Assembly: GCF_024713975.1 (NCBI RefSeq) | Contig: NC_091093.1 | Coordinates: forward strand, 9,482,001 to 9,546,000 | Reading direction: 5' to 3' | Source of the DNA: Paralichthys olivaceus | Taxonomy: Eukaryota > Chordata > Actinopteri > Pleuronectiformes > Paralichthyidae | Length of the DNA: 64,000 nt | Shown: positions 47,131-61,500 of the stretch, piece by piece | Layout of the letters: every line of letters starts with the position of its first letter | How positions within the stretch are numbered: the stretch's first letter is position 1 | The notes under the pieces: generated by a model | Databases searched by the model: none | Seen by the model: only the letters and a program-made list of their open reading frames with translations | Told to the model about the DNA's origin: nothing | Translations under genes and position numbers: made by a program

Positions 47131-49299
47131 GCTAGCTGTAACTTTATTATTACCTGGTATATATGAAAGTGAGAGAGAGGCCTATTTCTCAAAATACATT
47201 ACTTTTGCTTTAACTACCACTAAAGGTCCTTCAAGTAAGGCACTGATTTTTTAGTTTGATTGCTGAAACTGTGTATCCAGTCCTTCCTTGTCTAAAAACC
47301 TTTATTCAAAATGCCCTACAGTACTTTGAGTGCATGAGTGTTGAGTGTGAGTGGCCCCAGTGGGAATCACACATAAATCTTGCAGTTTTAGTGGCATGCT
47401 AGCGGTGTAGTCGTTGGGAAATCAGACACCAACAGCCAGACACATGTCAACGAGGCTTAGCTCCATTATTTCGTCCCACAGAACCAGGACTCTGATTCTT
47501 GTGTGTGCATTCCTCAAATACTTTCCCATCACAGCAAATCCTGCTCACACTTAGCTGTCCTTGTGCTCATCTCTGATAGCCTTCCACATGTATTCAAATC
47601 CTCACATTGATTTACTCTCATATTTTGTAGCTCTACAGTTGTTTTGAAGGAATGGTATTTGACCAGGGCAGATACTTTAGGATTGTACCCCGTGGTCGTC
47701 AGGGTCTGTGTCCTTTCAGTGGAGGCATGATGGATAGGGCTAAGTCTGAGGTGCATGGTAAAAAATGACCGTAAGAGATAGAGCTCTTTCAAAAAAATAT
47801 GCCAAGACTGACACTTAGCCCTTAATCATCTCTGTGTCTGCAGGGATCCCCTGTACTTTTGTGTCTATTGCAGATAATGGTCTTTCCTTACTTGACAGCA
47901 TGTCTTTTCCGAGCTGGAGCTCTGTAACCAATGCTTAAGTGTATCAGGGTGACAAAGCGTTGCTAGATTCGGCAGTGTCACGGCTCATCATGTAGTGACA
48001 ATGCTGACAGCTGTGGTGTTAAGACAGGGAGGCTGTTGAATGGAGTTAGACTAGATTCTTGTGCAGTAGACCCAACTTCCATCACAATGCCTTCCCTAAG
48101 GATCAGGCTGCAATGTGCAATCCAACAACACCAGCTGGAACCACTGGAAGACAGGGAGGGGAAGTAATGGAAATCTTGGAGTGCAAACCAAAATGCTGCT
48201 TCAGTTATTGGAACGCATGGGTGCTTGTGTGTCAGGAGAAAAACCAGAGGCAAAAAGAGTACAAGAATGACAATGTTTTTTTGTGGGATAGATCTCTCAC
48301 GCGCTATAAAGGCTGGCAGGCTGTCCAAGTGTACTGGCTCATTCCTTAGAAAAACTGTGAGGAAAAAGTCCCAGCCATCAGATATAACCGCACCATCTTG
48401 AATCTGTCCAATCCCATCAGCCCTCTTCTATGAGCCTGTCGGAGGAGACACGGCCTTGCCAGACCCTCTGCTAGTTTTAAGGGACTTCCTGTTTGTTGAA
48501 AACAGTACCGACAAATTGTATAATGACAAATGGTGGCCCAAACATCGTGGGAGCATGCTGTCTTGGGACCTCAAGCTCAGTTGCAACTAATTTTGTCTCA
48601 ACCCCAAAACAAGCAGAACAACATGACAATGACCAGGCTTTGTCTGTTTCCACGCAAAAATGGCCTCTGAGGTTTGGCTAGATGTGAAGGGAGCTATACT
48701 TGTACTTATCCACTTTCTGCTGGGCTTTGAACAGTTTTCAGACTACTTTCATTCAACATGACTGAGAGATGCACATTTTATTCTCCATTTTTGCATTTAT
48801 GTTATGTAGCTGAGGACAGTGTACTCGTGGTTTTGGTGTCATGGAGCGGGTGAGGCACCTCAATACTCACTGGATTGCAGTGTTTACGGTATAAAGCTGA
48901 TCACGACCTGGGATTACTGTCATTCTCTATAAGAAATAAAGACAGGAAGAAATGCTGTGTGAGTGATGTTCCCAGCTGTCTTTCCATTCAGCTATATCAA
49001 ATGAAACAATCTTGCCTCTGTACTGAGCTGGTGATATCTTGAAATTCAGTTTCTTAAACTTTAACATGGAGGGCCAATGTAAAACGCTTTACCTGGGGGA
49101 TAATATCAAGTTTTTATATTGCCAGGTAGTCAGATGTTAGGAAAAATGATTGAATGAATAGCCTAAAAAGATGGTAATGACTATGCCTAAGAGGTGCTGG
49201 GACATGTACTTTAGATTTTCACCTGTCTACTCTAGATTTTCACCTTTTTTTTCACAAACTCTCTAACCAGTAGTTTTTCGACTACACTTTGGTAAAAAA
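47131..49299. other. Gene-poor region, no gene seen
   Basis: Unique sequence; no exon or RNA gene recognised. Confidence 0.5.
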
Positions 49300-49466
49300 A
49301 AAGTTTAGTTGCACTTATATGGCACTTACATGTAGCACTTGTACTTTGGCTTTTTTGAAGAAAATTGTACTTACTTGATTCTTGTTCTGAGTTTGTTCCC
49401 CCACGGTTGAATGCACTTATTGTAAGTCACTTTGGACAAAAGTGTCAGCTGAATGTAATGTAATGT
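49300..49466 (+). mobile_element. LINE/SINE 3' tail fragment
   Basis: Ends in 'cttattgtaagtcactttggacaaaagtgtcagctgaatgtaatgtaatg', the 3' tail of an abundant teleost LINE family. No ORF is attached. Confidence 0.65.
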
Positions 49467-49593
49467 TTTATTGACGATTGATGAGATCATTTGCTATTTC
49501 TTCTCATCTTAACTCACTGTACAATATGGACAACATTGGAAAAGTTTTGACTTGGTTTGAATCTTATCTAACTAGCCTCTGTCTTTCTCGGCT

Positions 49594-49914
49594 AGGGGGC
49601 AGTAGCTCAGTCCATAGAGATTTGGGTGGCCGGTCCAAGTCCAGCATGGACTAAAAGTATGGGAGGTGGACTGGTAGCTGGAGAAGTGCCTGGGCACTGC
49701 TGAGGTGCCCTTGAGCAAGGCACCAAACCCCCCAATTGCTCGCAGGGAGCTTCTCCGGGGGCTGCCTATCACTGTAACATCTCTCTCCATATTTGCATGT
49801 CTATGAGCCCTTTGTGTGTGTGTGGGATTGTGGGTTAAAAACTGCATGTATAAATAAAAAATGAGTGTAAAAAGAATTTCCACCTTGGGGGATCAATAAA
49901 GTATATCTTCTTCT
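49594..49914 (+). mobile_element. tRNA-derived SINE with LINE-type tail
   Basis: About 320 bp. RNA polymerase III box A-like GTAGCTCAGTCC at 49602-49613 and box B-like GGTCCAAGTCC at 49632-49642 mark a tRNA-related head. The body includes 'gtgcccttgagcaaggcacc', and the 3' end TTGGGGGATCAATAAAGTATATC is LINE-like. The box spacing is tRNA-like, but the sequence does not fold as an intact tRNA, so it is a SINE. Confidence 0.8.
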
Positions 49915-49925
49915 ACGGGTCTGTT

Positions 49926-50482
49926 ATGGCATGTATCCATATAGTGTTTGTCCAGCTGAAAAGTGCTGGCAGGGCGTTGGGGACACACAAGTTATTTTTT
50001 ACCAGGATGACTTCCTGCCACCATCTGATCTGTTGCCAGAAAATATTCTCCTGGATCAAAATAAAGTCACTAGTTCTTGCCTACATAGTGACTTGTGGAG
50101 CTGCCCCCAGTTACTTGAACTCAATCATATGGCCTTATGCTCATTATGCCCCATAGTCAAGATACATCATCTGGAGTTGCTATCCCTGCACACAAGGCGA
50201 TCACAGTTCTCATTTGTCGTTCCCTGATGGTAGTAAAAACTACCAAGTTATTTTAAAGCAGGGGCATCTCACTCCATCTCCAAGAATACCTCTCAGCCTA
50301 ACTTGCATATACTGTGTGTACATGCAGTTCTTTCTTTCCCCATAATCTCCTTCACTTAGTCTTATTTCACAGCATTTAACAATTACAACAAGGTCTCCCA
50401 CTGTACTGAAGGTTTATTGTTGTCCTTCAGTTGGATGTTGCTCAGGATAAAAGCATCTGCCAAATAAATAAATTATGTAAAT
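49926..50482 (+). mobile_element. Degenerate LINE 3' fragment
   Basis: The plus frame shows SLVLAYIVTCGAAPSYLNSI, a decayed version of the VLAFKAINGTAPIYLQTL segment in the LINE at 37.4-37.8 kb. The element ends with 'gctcaggataaaagcatctgccaaataaataaattatgtaaatg', the family tail. The frame is broken by stops at about 50155 and 50227. Confidence 0.7.
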
Positions 50483-50489
50483 GCTAAGA

Positions 50490-52546
50490 AGATGTGGTTT
50501 TGCCTTTTTTGGAGATGTCAAATGGTTTTGACTGCCTTTGTTGGAGGTTTGAGGAGTAATGAAAGCCATCTTTACATCTAACAATTTAATATTGACATAT
50601 ACCTTTAACTCATATTTTTATAATCACCCCATGTATGAGTTTAAAAATTGAAGATGTCTAAAATGCATGAGGTCTAAGTGTCTGAATCATTTCTGATATG
50701 GCAACAATACAAATGTGCAAATCTCTCCTTTGCCCACCACATCAGGACTTCTGTACCACAAAACGTCTTCAAATGCCTCATGTATGTTTTAACAGGCCTC
50801 TGTAATGATGTTGCTGACTGAGTGCTTATATTTGGCTGCTCAACTTTGTCGCTGAACAGTAATGAATGTTGAGGTAATCTATTTCATCCCCTGACCATTA
50901 GCAGGCTGTGAACACTCTCTAATACCAGTCTGGCCCTCATTTTCCGGGCCTCTGATCGCACAGAGCACTGGGCACCTAATTCGCTCAATGAAATGGGGCT
51001 CCTGATTACTGGGGCAGGGATTTAATATATCACGGAAAATTAGGTCGATTTTAATAAATTACCCATCCCACTGAAGGGTCCACATATGCTTTGGTGGAGG
51101 AGGGGCTGTTTTTCCGGTGGGAGGACTAGTTGTTTAAATACGTGTATTAGGATGCGAGTGAGGGGGGATGAGTTGGCTAGAGGGTGCCCCCACCCAAATA
51201 AAGGATGTCAGCACTTTCTAGTTGCCTAGTGACTTTGGAGTCCTTGTAAACCTGGAGCAATTAAAGCTTTGGTTTTATCTTAAGTCATCCTAATGGACTG
51301 TACAGGCTGCTACCTCCACATCTAAATAATCTATATTCATGCCTGGACCTCCCAAAAAGCCACTAGTCCTTCCTTTGGCACACTGCAACTTGTCACACAA
51401 TGCCTGAGTAAATAAAATATGAGTTAGTACATTTTCACCATGTAGCACAGGGTGTATTTTACTTTTATGGCAGCACATTCTGCTCATGATGGAGGGTGAG
51501 CGCGAAAGAAGTCGAAATGCCTCCATAAATCATTCCTTGCGTTCTACCTCAAAAATAGTGCTCATATGATAAATGCGAGTTTACTGGAAGCATTTTAACT
51601 CTGAACAATGAGTCTGTGTGTGTATATGTTTGTGTGTGTGTGTCTGTGTGTGACAAATCTGGAAGCATTTTATGGTCAGCCGCAGAGGCCTCTGTGATTG
51701 GACAAGCCATGTCACTCCTGGTCTTAAAAGGCTTTGCACAACAGCGAGGGCATCCGCGAGTCATCCTGCCATTTGTGGGATGAACAAATTCCACAGGATT
51801 CACCACACAGTTCATTTCTATCCAAACTGCTTATTGTATCTTCAGGCGTTTGCAGACACATGATTCATCTTGGTAATTTGTGATTGTGGTCCATGATCAA
51901 TACCCATGGCTTTCTGGAGCTTCACACTGATAAATCTGGAAATGGATTTGTCAGTGTTGGAGAAAGATAACTTTGAATCACATCACTAATGTTTTAATGT
52001 GTGAGTATAAAGGGAAGTACAGCCTGTGAACTTCATAATTTTGCTGCCTGAAATGACTTGGACTGTACACAGTATATACTCCTGTGGCATAAGTTACACA
52101 TTCCCTCAGCTCAGTGAAAATTTCACAGTCACATCATCTACTATTTCCTGGACAGATTTAGATTTTACCCTTATACTGGCTTCTTCCTTTTGGCTCATTG
52201 CCTATTCCCCTTTCTCTCCTCTGCTCTACTAATGTTAGAATCCTTTTCCCTGTCTCTTTTTTTACTGTCCATCATTTCACTGCAGGCATCTTTCACATCA
52301 TTACAATCACTCTGTACTTGTTACTTTCTAAAAATCTTTACACTGATTTTTTTTCTTAGCACTTTTGTCTAGCTGGCAGTCATTGTTTTGATTTGTTTGT
52401 TCGACCTCATAAAGTTAATATTGTATTCCATAGTAACATGTAGCAATAATTGTATTTATTTGCTGTTGTGTCTCTCTTCTTTATGTGTTTACTGGCTAGT
52501 GGCTAACTTTGTTCATCTGCTCTTTGTTGCAGGGCAGCAAGTGGGT

Positions 52547-52581
<35 letters not shown>

Positions 52582-55190
52582 TTGCTGAAATTCACTTCCA
52601 GCTACATCCAGAAACAAAGTTGACAAGGAGCTGGGTTCTATAGCTCAAACTATTATTATCTCTACAAGTCTCTCTAAAATCTCTACTAGCAATATTTAGA
52701 CATTACAGAAAAGTTTATTGGAAATGTATTTGGATTTAAATTGGGTAGGAGCACATGTAAAATACTAAACATGTAACAGTACTGTAAGTTTTATTAATCA
52801 CTGTAAAATGCAGTACATATCAGGCAAGCAATTGTGGTATTGAGTTGATGGTACTGGAGCTTCAGGCCGACATAAATTGCTTAAATTATAAATTACAGTA
52901 ACCGTCCCCCCTAAACTATGAGCAAAAAAGCAATCAATTGTTGTAGAGTGAAGGGTAAATATATATCATTATGTAAACTCAGGTCAGAGAACAGAAGTAA
53001 ATGACTAGAGGTTTTAAATGTCAAGGTATTTGAATAGATACAGTCTTGAAATAAAAATTACTTGAGTAATATGTTTACATATTATTTCCTCTTGCTGGTG
53101 GATGTTTTAGTGGAGTGTTTGTCATAAGCTCTGTGAAAGGCACGCAGGGCTTCCAGAATTCCTCATATCTCCACATTGCTCCTTCTGTATTTCACAAACC
53201 CACTCCAAACAACCCCCCTCCGTCACCATTCAAGATAAATATGAAACCAAAAGGAGAAATTCATGCTTGAAGCAAGGGAACTAATCTCCCTCCTGCCTGT
53301 TTCACTCCTCTGTGTTTAATTGATAGAAAATGCACGCATCAAAGAAAAAGCACACTGAGATTTAATGGGCATAAAATGGACATTAGCATTTTAAAGAGGT
53401 GGATTAACACATTAATCCCAGCAATTTTCATCCAGCATTTCCAATGAGATCGTCACAGCGCGCAGGCTCCTAATGGGGCTTAACTGGCTTTTTGCTTTAG
53501 TGCTGCTCTCAGGGATAACAGCAAAACTTTTAGTTTTTGGAGATCGGAAGACGAAGGAGCTTAATTTGTATGACGGCTCTTTCAGAAGTGAGCTTTTGCT
53601 TCCAAGAGAAAAGACGTTCACATGACACATTACACAAGTTGCAACAGTGCCATGGATGTACTCTGGGTTTGTGTGGAGGAGAGACACTGAAGAGATGTGG
53701 GGTTTCAGATGGTGAAATTGCCCATGCTGGAGAAGGGGTAATCAAAGGGGCTGTTGTTAAAAGAACATCATGGAGTTGACTTTTTCATCCATGCTGAACA
53801 TGTGTGGTTTTGCAAGAAGAGGCGCACGGGGTTGTTAAGCACAATCACTGCACATACAATAGAAGTTCGAGAACATGACTTTACCATGATATGGGGGCGC
53901 TGGGGGGCCTCCACGCTGCTGGGTCTCTCTCTTTACGATCAAAGCACGTCCCAATGTGCTCACCATCCAGCCAGATGAAACTCATTTGGACTGATTTTCT
54001 GAGAAGCGATCTAGAAATACACAATGGTTTCAGACTCCCGACACCCGACCTCAAAGGTAGAGAATGCACCGCTGCGGATTGTCTTTACATACGACTTGTC
54101 AAACCCAAGAAAGGAAGTGGTTGCCACTTTGGTCCCAGAGGAGCGTTGCTTGTGTTACATGTGTGAGGGACAAACTCATGATGAGCACACGCAGCCTGCA
54201 CTTTATGTATATATTCACACTCATACTCACACAGACACATCGAGCCAGCACGAGCCATCATCTGTGACACAAACCCTCAGTGGCAGTGTTTAGGCTACAC
54301 CGAGCTCTCTTGATGCAACGTGTCCCATCCAATGGTGCGCACTTTCATTTCCATCCCCGCGCGGCTGCTCCTCCCTTTTGTTCGAGTCATTTACACCGCA
54401 GTTTATGCGCGCACAACATGCGGGCCCCGCTGTACCTCCATGCAAAGAGATTGTAATGTAGGTCATCAAACAGAGCTGACTGGGAGAATGCTGTTGTTTG
54501 TGAGCGGCAAGCCAGCCTCCAGAGTAAAGGACTTGATGTGAAAGGAGGGGTGTAAAAAAACAACAGAGGGGAAAAGAACACAATGGAACAAACAAAAGCT
54601 TCTTCGACAAACTGTTAAAACGTAGAGTGTGTCTGTTTTGGGTGTTGTCACTGGTGGGTAGAGGTATGGAAATACAGAAACACTGCTTTCTCTCTCTCAC
54701 TCTCCTCCCAGCTCATGTTCTCTGGTGAATAGTTTATGCTCTGTACCTTCTATTCACCTCTCCTGTACTTTCCGTCCCATTATCACTCCAACATGAGATT
54801 GCACTCAAGACATTGTTGGAATTTTTGATAACATGAATTGTGAAACTGAAACACTGTTTTGAATTAATAAACAACAGAGTCTGGAGCTCTTAGAGCGGAA
54901 TCCACCCTTTTCCTTCCTCTTGCCGTATTATTAGCGATATTACTTTTTCATCTTCTGCCTGTTGTCCGGTACCATCTGAGTAATATTAGAGAAAGCTCTC
55001 AGCTTCCTGGACGGGACTCGGGGATGGGTGTTTCCTGAAACATGCTCTGGCAGGGTGCTGTGATTTGAGTCGCTCCTGAATGTGCAACACAAATGAAATC
55101 TGAAAAGACAGGCTAGACTCAAAGCATGGTTTCCCTGTTCTCTCAGCTACTTTTGTTTAAAAAAGCCTGTGACATAGGTGCTGTGATATG
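50490..55190. other. Gene-poor region; one ATT microsatellite
   Basis: Unique sequence with (ATT)n at 52549-52582. Open frames are short and unrecognised. Confidence 0.5.
52549..52582. repeat. (ATT)n microsatellite, about 11 units
   Basis: Pure ATT trinucleotide repeat in the gene-poor region. Confidence 0.95.
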
Positions 55191-55314
55191 TCTGACCTCT
55201 GGCCTAGATCAGGATCAGAGTGGATACACGGCATTCGCTGAGCACTCTTATACTGCACTGGACACAGATAGAACAGGCTCTTTGGCCAACCATGAATTTA
55301 TGGTAGTTTTATAA
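55126..55314 (+). CDS. Short ORF with two EF-hand-like loops (doubtful)
   Basis: A 62-codon plus frame. Its second half contains DQDQSGYTAFAE (55207-55242) and DTDRTGSLANHE followed by F (55261-55296). Both have D at loop positions 1 and 3, S/T at 5, G at 6 and E at 12, as in calcium-binding EF-hands. The loops are only 18 residues apart, about half the usual spacing, and the first has T at position 8 where a hydrophobic residue is normal. No conserved flanking helices or splice-supported neighbours were found. It could be a decayed gene fragment, or chance. Confidence 0.12.
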   Translation: MVSLFSQLLLFKKACDIGAVICLTSGLDQDQSGYTAFAEHSYTALDTDRTGSLANHEFMVVL

Positions 55315-55496
55315 GTTCCTTGTCCCTCTGCCATAACCTCACAATTCCCCAACTAACACATAGCCTTCTATCAGCCTTTTATTTTCAACATGTTTACTAG
55401 ATAACGACAAAGACCCCCTCAACCTTCTCTGTGAGAGATAATGTGCACATTCCTATGACAAACGGCTGCCATGGTCAGTGGCTTCTTGCCATACAA

Positions 55497-55527
<31 letters not shown>

Positions 55528-58500
55528 CTTTATAGTGATCCAAAATGTCAATAACAAAAAACAAAAAAAACCTGTTTCTTCCTTAGTACAAATCTAAACT
55601 CACTGATCAATTCCTTTTGTTACCACCTTTTCTGTGAAGTTCTCATTAAGGACTCCCTCTATGTAAACACAACTTAATTAATGTTGAAACCTCAAATGGA
55701 AAAAGTCTGGTTTTGATCAGTGAGAGAAAGAAAACATGGATGCAGGAAAATGTTCACCCGGGGCTAACTATGGCCAGAATTTGAAACACTATCAAAGACC
55801 TGGTCTTACTTCATCCCTTGAGAATAATTACACTTACTGTATCTGCTGCTCGGCCTGATTCGTGTTAGCAGCTTGAGGGACGGCCAAGGCACTTGGACGA
55901 AAAGGACAGAAATTTATAGTGCGGTGCTTGTCTTTTCATTTGCCTTGGCCAGGCTTTTGACAGCCTCAAAACGCTGGTAAGCTCAGACACTTTGAACCGT
56001 ACGATAAGGATCAACTCAAGTCAGACATATGCTAGGCTGAGAGGAATCCAATTTTACAAGAGGGCTCTCAAAAGAAATGCGACATCCGTAATTGAATATA
56101 GAGTACCCTGATAAAGTGATCAAAGCATGGAGCTTGCAAAGTTAATGAAAATAAATAAAGCTAAAACATTACATTTGTCTATGGTGACAGAAGGGTTTAA
56201 CAGGATGCTGTTTTATGCTTTGTGCTGAGACCTGTCTTTTAATAAGGATCGTAACGAGAGGTTTCCTTTTTCAAAATCAAAAGCCTGCAAACAGGACAGA
56301 ATTTGATTAGGACGGTCGGCTCTGTTCTATGTGCATGTACACACATGCACGGATATGAGAGTGTGGAATAGATCCATCCATTCCTGATGTGGCTCCCAGC
56401 AGTCGACAGCGCTGCCAACCGTTGTCATTTTCTGGCAGCCAGATTACTCTTGGGGTGGCATTTTCACAGTTGTCAAGTGAGGATTTAATGGCCAATTATC
56501 CTCAGATAAATATATCTCTGCTGAGGAGAGGGAGCCATCGTAGGAGTGGGAGACTATCGCTTCTAATTGTGGGCTAAAGAAAGAGAAAAACATGTCTGGT
56601 CAAAGCCTCCAGAGACTGGCCGACTTCCTATATCCCAATGCTGCCACTTCATCATCACCCAAGAAGGGAGTTGGATCCCTTAAAATAAAATCCACTGTAT
56701 TGTAAATTGTGTGTTATGCTTACAGCACAAAGTACATGCCGTCGTTAAACAGGGTGTCGCCATCCTTGCTTTGACCAGAGCCTTGCTGTCCATTGCTCTT
56801 TTCTTCCCCTGCTGGCGTTCGTGACAGGAAGGGAAATCGCTCAGTGAGGACACTGCTGAGGCCAGTGTGATGACGGAAACACTACAGGATTGATGGGATT
56901 ATAGAATGAAAACACTGAAAAGAAAATGTAGCACTTTACTGCTATAGGCTACTGAGGTGATGTCAAGGTAAACACTTGAAGATGAGGAATAAGATTTTCT
57001 GAAAATGTTACAGTAAGATTAATTTAAAATATTAACATAAAAATGTACCCCCCCCCCCCAAAAAAAGTCAAATCATGCTGAAACTGAATTTGTTTAACTT
57101 TTATTCAAATTTTATTCACTCCACATTTCATTTACACCATCTGCAACTTCACCTTAGTCACAGAGATCTTCACTAATAACTCCTAACTATACTGTTTGGC
57201 TCATACTGGTTTCCCCAAAGGAACTGTGTATGCTTTTATTTGAGAGGCAGCAGCGATAGAAACAAGCTGGTTTCAGGCTCAGGCATTATACAGACATATG
57301 TCTCTGTTGCTGGCAGGTTTGCAGTGTGTAGATGTCAATGGGGATCGAGGCTAACAGGCTGAGTGGCCTGCACCGACGTCACCTCAGGTTAATGACAATG
57401 ACAGTCTCAATCGCTGGTGTGGTTGAGAGGATTTAATGCTTCCCCTTTGGCACCAGGAAGTGCTGATAATGATGCTGGGTGGCACAGAGCGTGTCCCTTC
57501 TGACATCAGCAATGATTTAAACTCCTGCAATGGTGGACATATTCACATATATATATATATATACACACACACATAGGACGACATGCACACACTATTATGT
57601 CCAAATGGCGCCTCAAAAAACCTGCTGGAGTCTCTTTTTTTTCAACAAGGATAGCACACATTAATCAATAGCTAAGCCTGGCTGAGCAATACTCTGGTTT
57701 TTAACAGTATACTTGGGACATTATGGTAAAATCGAAAAATATGTCAAAACCTCATGAAGAAACCATGCACAGAAAACTGTGGCACTGCTGCAAAACAGAC
57801 ACAGAAAAACAACATGCTACATTCTTATCCGAACTGTGAATCACAAGTCAAAACTCCATTATGTCAAATAGCCTACTGGTTGCTTGACTTTATGTAAAAA
57901 ATAATCATATGAATGCAGGGGTGACCATACACAGAGGGAAACAAAGGCCTACACGATTACAAAGGCTACAATTGATATAAAAAACCAGAGCCTTGTATTG
58001 CCCTCTAGAGATTTTATTGTCCTCTGAGGATATGGCATAGTTCTACACTTCTACCATCACTTCATGAACAAACCATAAACACTTAAAAAAACTATAATAC
58101 AGAATTATATAGCGACCGAGCAGAAACCCCATGTATATGCACTATTTACATACTACTCTGTGTTTAAAGGTTCAACAGCCTGCAATTGTCACACATGCTC
58201 CTGCAGTCCAGCTCCTACTCACAATGCTTTGCCTTATGCTAAGCACAATAACACATCACCAAGGATATTGGAGGCATGAATGTGATGGCCATGGATAGAT
58301 TTCAATAGATGTAATTGGCTTAAGTGACAGCACTGCTCAATTTTGTGCAGCATTTTTTTTAGCTAATAAGCTACCTTGCTAACCAGCTTTTAGATACAAC
58401 CATGTGCGATGACCTGTACTACACATGTCACAGTCTAAGGATGTCAAACCAGGAGGCAGACATATTTAATGCACATGGCTCATTATTTCACATTGTAACA

Positions 58501-61500
58501 TACAATTCAGTGGTGTTTAAAAAAAGAAAGAAAGAAGTCCAATTACATCTCAACATTAGGCTGTCACAATGCACATCAATGAGCTGCGAATGTATTTTGA
58601 CTTATTAAGCTACTTTTTATGTCAATTACAGGACATCGTCTTGTACTGTTAAGCTAATATTAGCATAACTGTGTTTCATTCATTAAGGATGACATCTGAA
58701 CTGTCGATGGAGAAAGATTAAGCGTATTTCTGTTAACTAACCAACTGTATCCATCATCGGTTGCTGGACATGTTTGCTAAAGGTTGCCCTAACCTAAAAT
58801 GTCACATAATCTTCATTCTAACTGTGACGTATGCCATTCCTACCACTTGTAAACAATCCTCCGTGCAACTGATCAAAATCTAATTGAACATTTTTTTGCT
58901 CACACTAACTATTTCTACTCTCTAGCTTGTCTTTCCCTGCTCTCCTTCTTTTCTTCTCGTCTCCTTCCTCCACTCTTTATATTTACATTATCATCATTGA
59001 CACTGTAATGACTGGTGTGATTATGCATGCGGACGGGGCTGTGAACGGGTGTGTTGACACGGTGTTGACAGGCTGGCGCGGTCACATCTCTCCCACTGTC
59101 TCAGGTGGGAGCTCTGGTTATGCACAGCCTTCATTTAGATTCGATTACAGTGATGCACGCCTTATGGGTGTCACTTCTCTTCCGCTTCACAATTTAGGGA
59201 GAAAGGATGGGCAGTAATTGTGCTACCTGGGTGCCGAAGCCCTGGTGGCAAATCAACCAGCGGGTGCACGGTGGCGCATCGTCTGGCTGCCTTTCCCCAG
59301 CTCATTTATTTGCCTCCAGTTGTCAATGTGGGAATATCACCTGGTGCAAATTAGCTAGCCGGGCTTTCAAGCAGCCACACTTCCCTTTCCTACCCACCCT
59401 GCCAGAGCGGTGCCTGTTTTGTTCAATTACACACCAGGTAGTTGTGATTAGCATGTAAAACTAGCATCTCCAGCAAGAGTACCAATGCACATAGAGTATA
59501 TATGCACATATGTATACAATGCACAGCAGCATCACCACATTTTCTTCATTCCACACAATCCCCCTCGTTGATGCAGACCATTGTCTCATCTGGTTTTCCA
59601 TCTGCTTTAAGCTTCCTACTTGCCTTTACACTGCTAAACAATAAGCTGAAAGAGGTGTTAATCTAATAAGTGACAAGATATACAATAAACTACATGTATA
59701 CATTTCACATTACATCTGAGGCGTCTCTTCTTGAAGGCATTGCGGGTGAGCACATCATATTTATAAACAATACTAATATGTGACACGTGCCACTATGACA
59801 TGTATTCCCAAAGTAAAAGAATCTGCTGGGAGCAGAGAGATCACAGATTCCTCCCCAGTCAACAGAGTGAATTCTCATCTAACCAGCTCCAAAGCCTTTG
59901 GGTATTGCATATTGTAAATAGCCAACAGCAGTGAAGTTATGTGGAACAGAATAGGAAAGCACGTTGGTTTTAGTTGGTTAAAAATGAAATGTTAGATCCA
60001 TAGCGTTTACTGTCATACAGTTGTTGTTATTTTAGTCTGTGGATATTTGCGGCGTGTCTCTCAACATGGCCCAACCAAAGAAACAGCATTACCCAGGCCC
60101 TGGCCACATGTGAGCGCCACATTACAACGCGCTGCATTGGCCTCTGACCACCCCTGCTCTTAAACTGCAGTGAAAACAAAAGGAGGCAAAGAGTTCAAAG
60201 CTGTGTCTGTTTTGTGTGTAGTCATGGTGGCCTGCCGTTGGGTGCTTTCATCATATCTCTCAGTGATGCCACAGTGCCCAGAGGGGGTGATGTCACAGCA
60301 AGGTCAATGTCAAATATGAAAAGAGGGAAAAGTGGCTGCCAAGGACTTGTGGGGGAGAGACAAATTTAACTGGAAATATCCTGAGATCGGAGGCAAGGAG
60401 GCACCATGTGGCACATTTGCCTACACGCCTGCACATCAGGCCTGTACGCTGTCAGGCGACTGCAGGCCACGAGGTTTGAAGACGCGGATAGTCAACCACA
60501 TGCTTCTGTTTATGTCTCTGTCACTCTTTGTCTCCTCGCTCAGTCTATCTGGAGTGCAGTCAAATGGACAAAGTGCTCCGTGAACAAAGGGAGCACTGGT
60601 ATTCTCAGAACGACGCTTACTGCTCGCAGCAGCTGTGGAAATGTCAAACAGGGCTGAGATGAGAGAGGTGTTGTGAGTGGGATGAAACTGCTGACACCTC
60701 ATTTCCTTTCATTCCCAGTTCTGACGCTACTTTTGTCACAGAATGTTTTATATATGTGGAGACCCTATCTCTCGTCACTTGTGCTTTCCGCCCCGACATC
60801 AACTGTGGAAACACAACACACGCTATCACGCAAACGGCTCCTTGTGAGCCATTTGTTCTGCTGTGGTAGCGTGCTCTTTGTTTGAACCTGTGTTGTCTGT
60901 TTCTCCCCAAATCTACTTTTTAGAGGGATTACAGAGGGAGACACTGTTATTCAGACTGGCTGAAGGTTTTTTCTGTGTGAGTGTGTTGTGATTGCTGTCT
61001 CTACTATCACTATTCTTTTCTTCCTGCAACGTAAATCTCATGTTTTAAAGATGCCTTTAATGGGAATCAAAGTCTAAATATTTCAATACAGCTATTTTAT
61101 TATTCAGCAGACTCACAGGCATTTCCAGCCATCTGACTGCGAGAAATCCATGTGCCTCATGTCTTAGCGGTGCAGGTACATGGCTTCAGCTGGCAATATT
61201 ACAAGGATTAGCATGGCATATGAAATATTTAGTGGATTTCTTCTTCCCTCCCTCTAAAACCTAATAAATCAAATGACTGCCAAATGTCATTAAAGTGATG
61301 GTTTTTGACTGGGTAAGGGAGACTCCCTTTTCATATTTAAATTTGGGCTGGAAGAAATGAAAGAGCGGAAAGGTTACTTGGTTTAGCTGACAACCCCAAG
61401 TGCCCCAACGCTGGTGGGTGAAGGCTTGGGGAAGGGTCTATTGTCTGACGTGCCAGCCAGACGTGCTTGTGGCACTGGTCTCCTGATGGCTCATGCAGGC

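Noticed and set aside
49594..49670. Possible tRNA gene
   Set aside because: Pol III box A and B-like sequences are present, but no intact cloverleaf or anticodon arm, and it continues into a SINE body and LINE-like tail.
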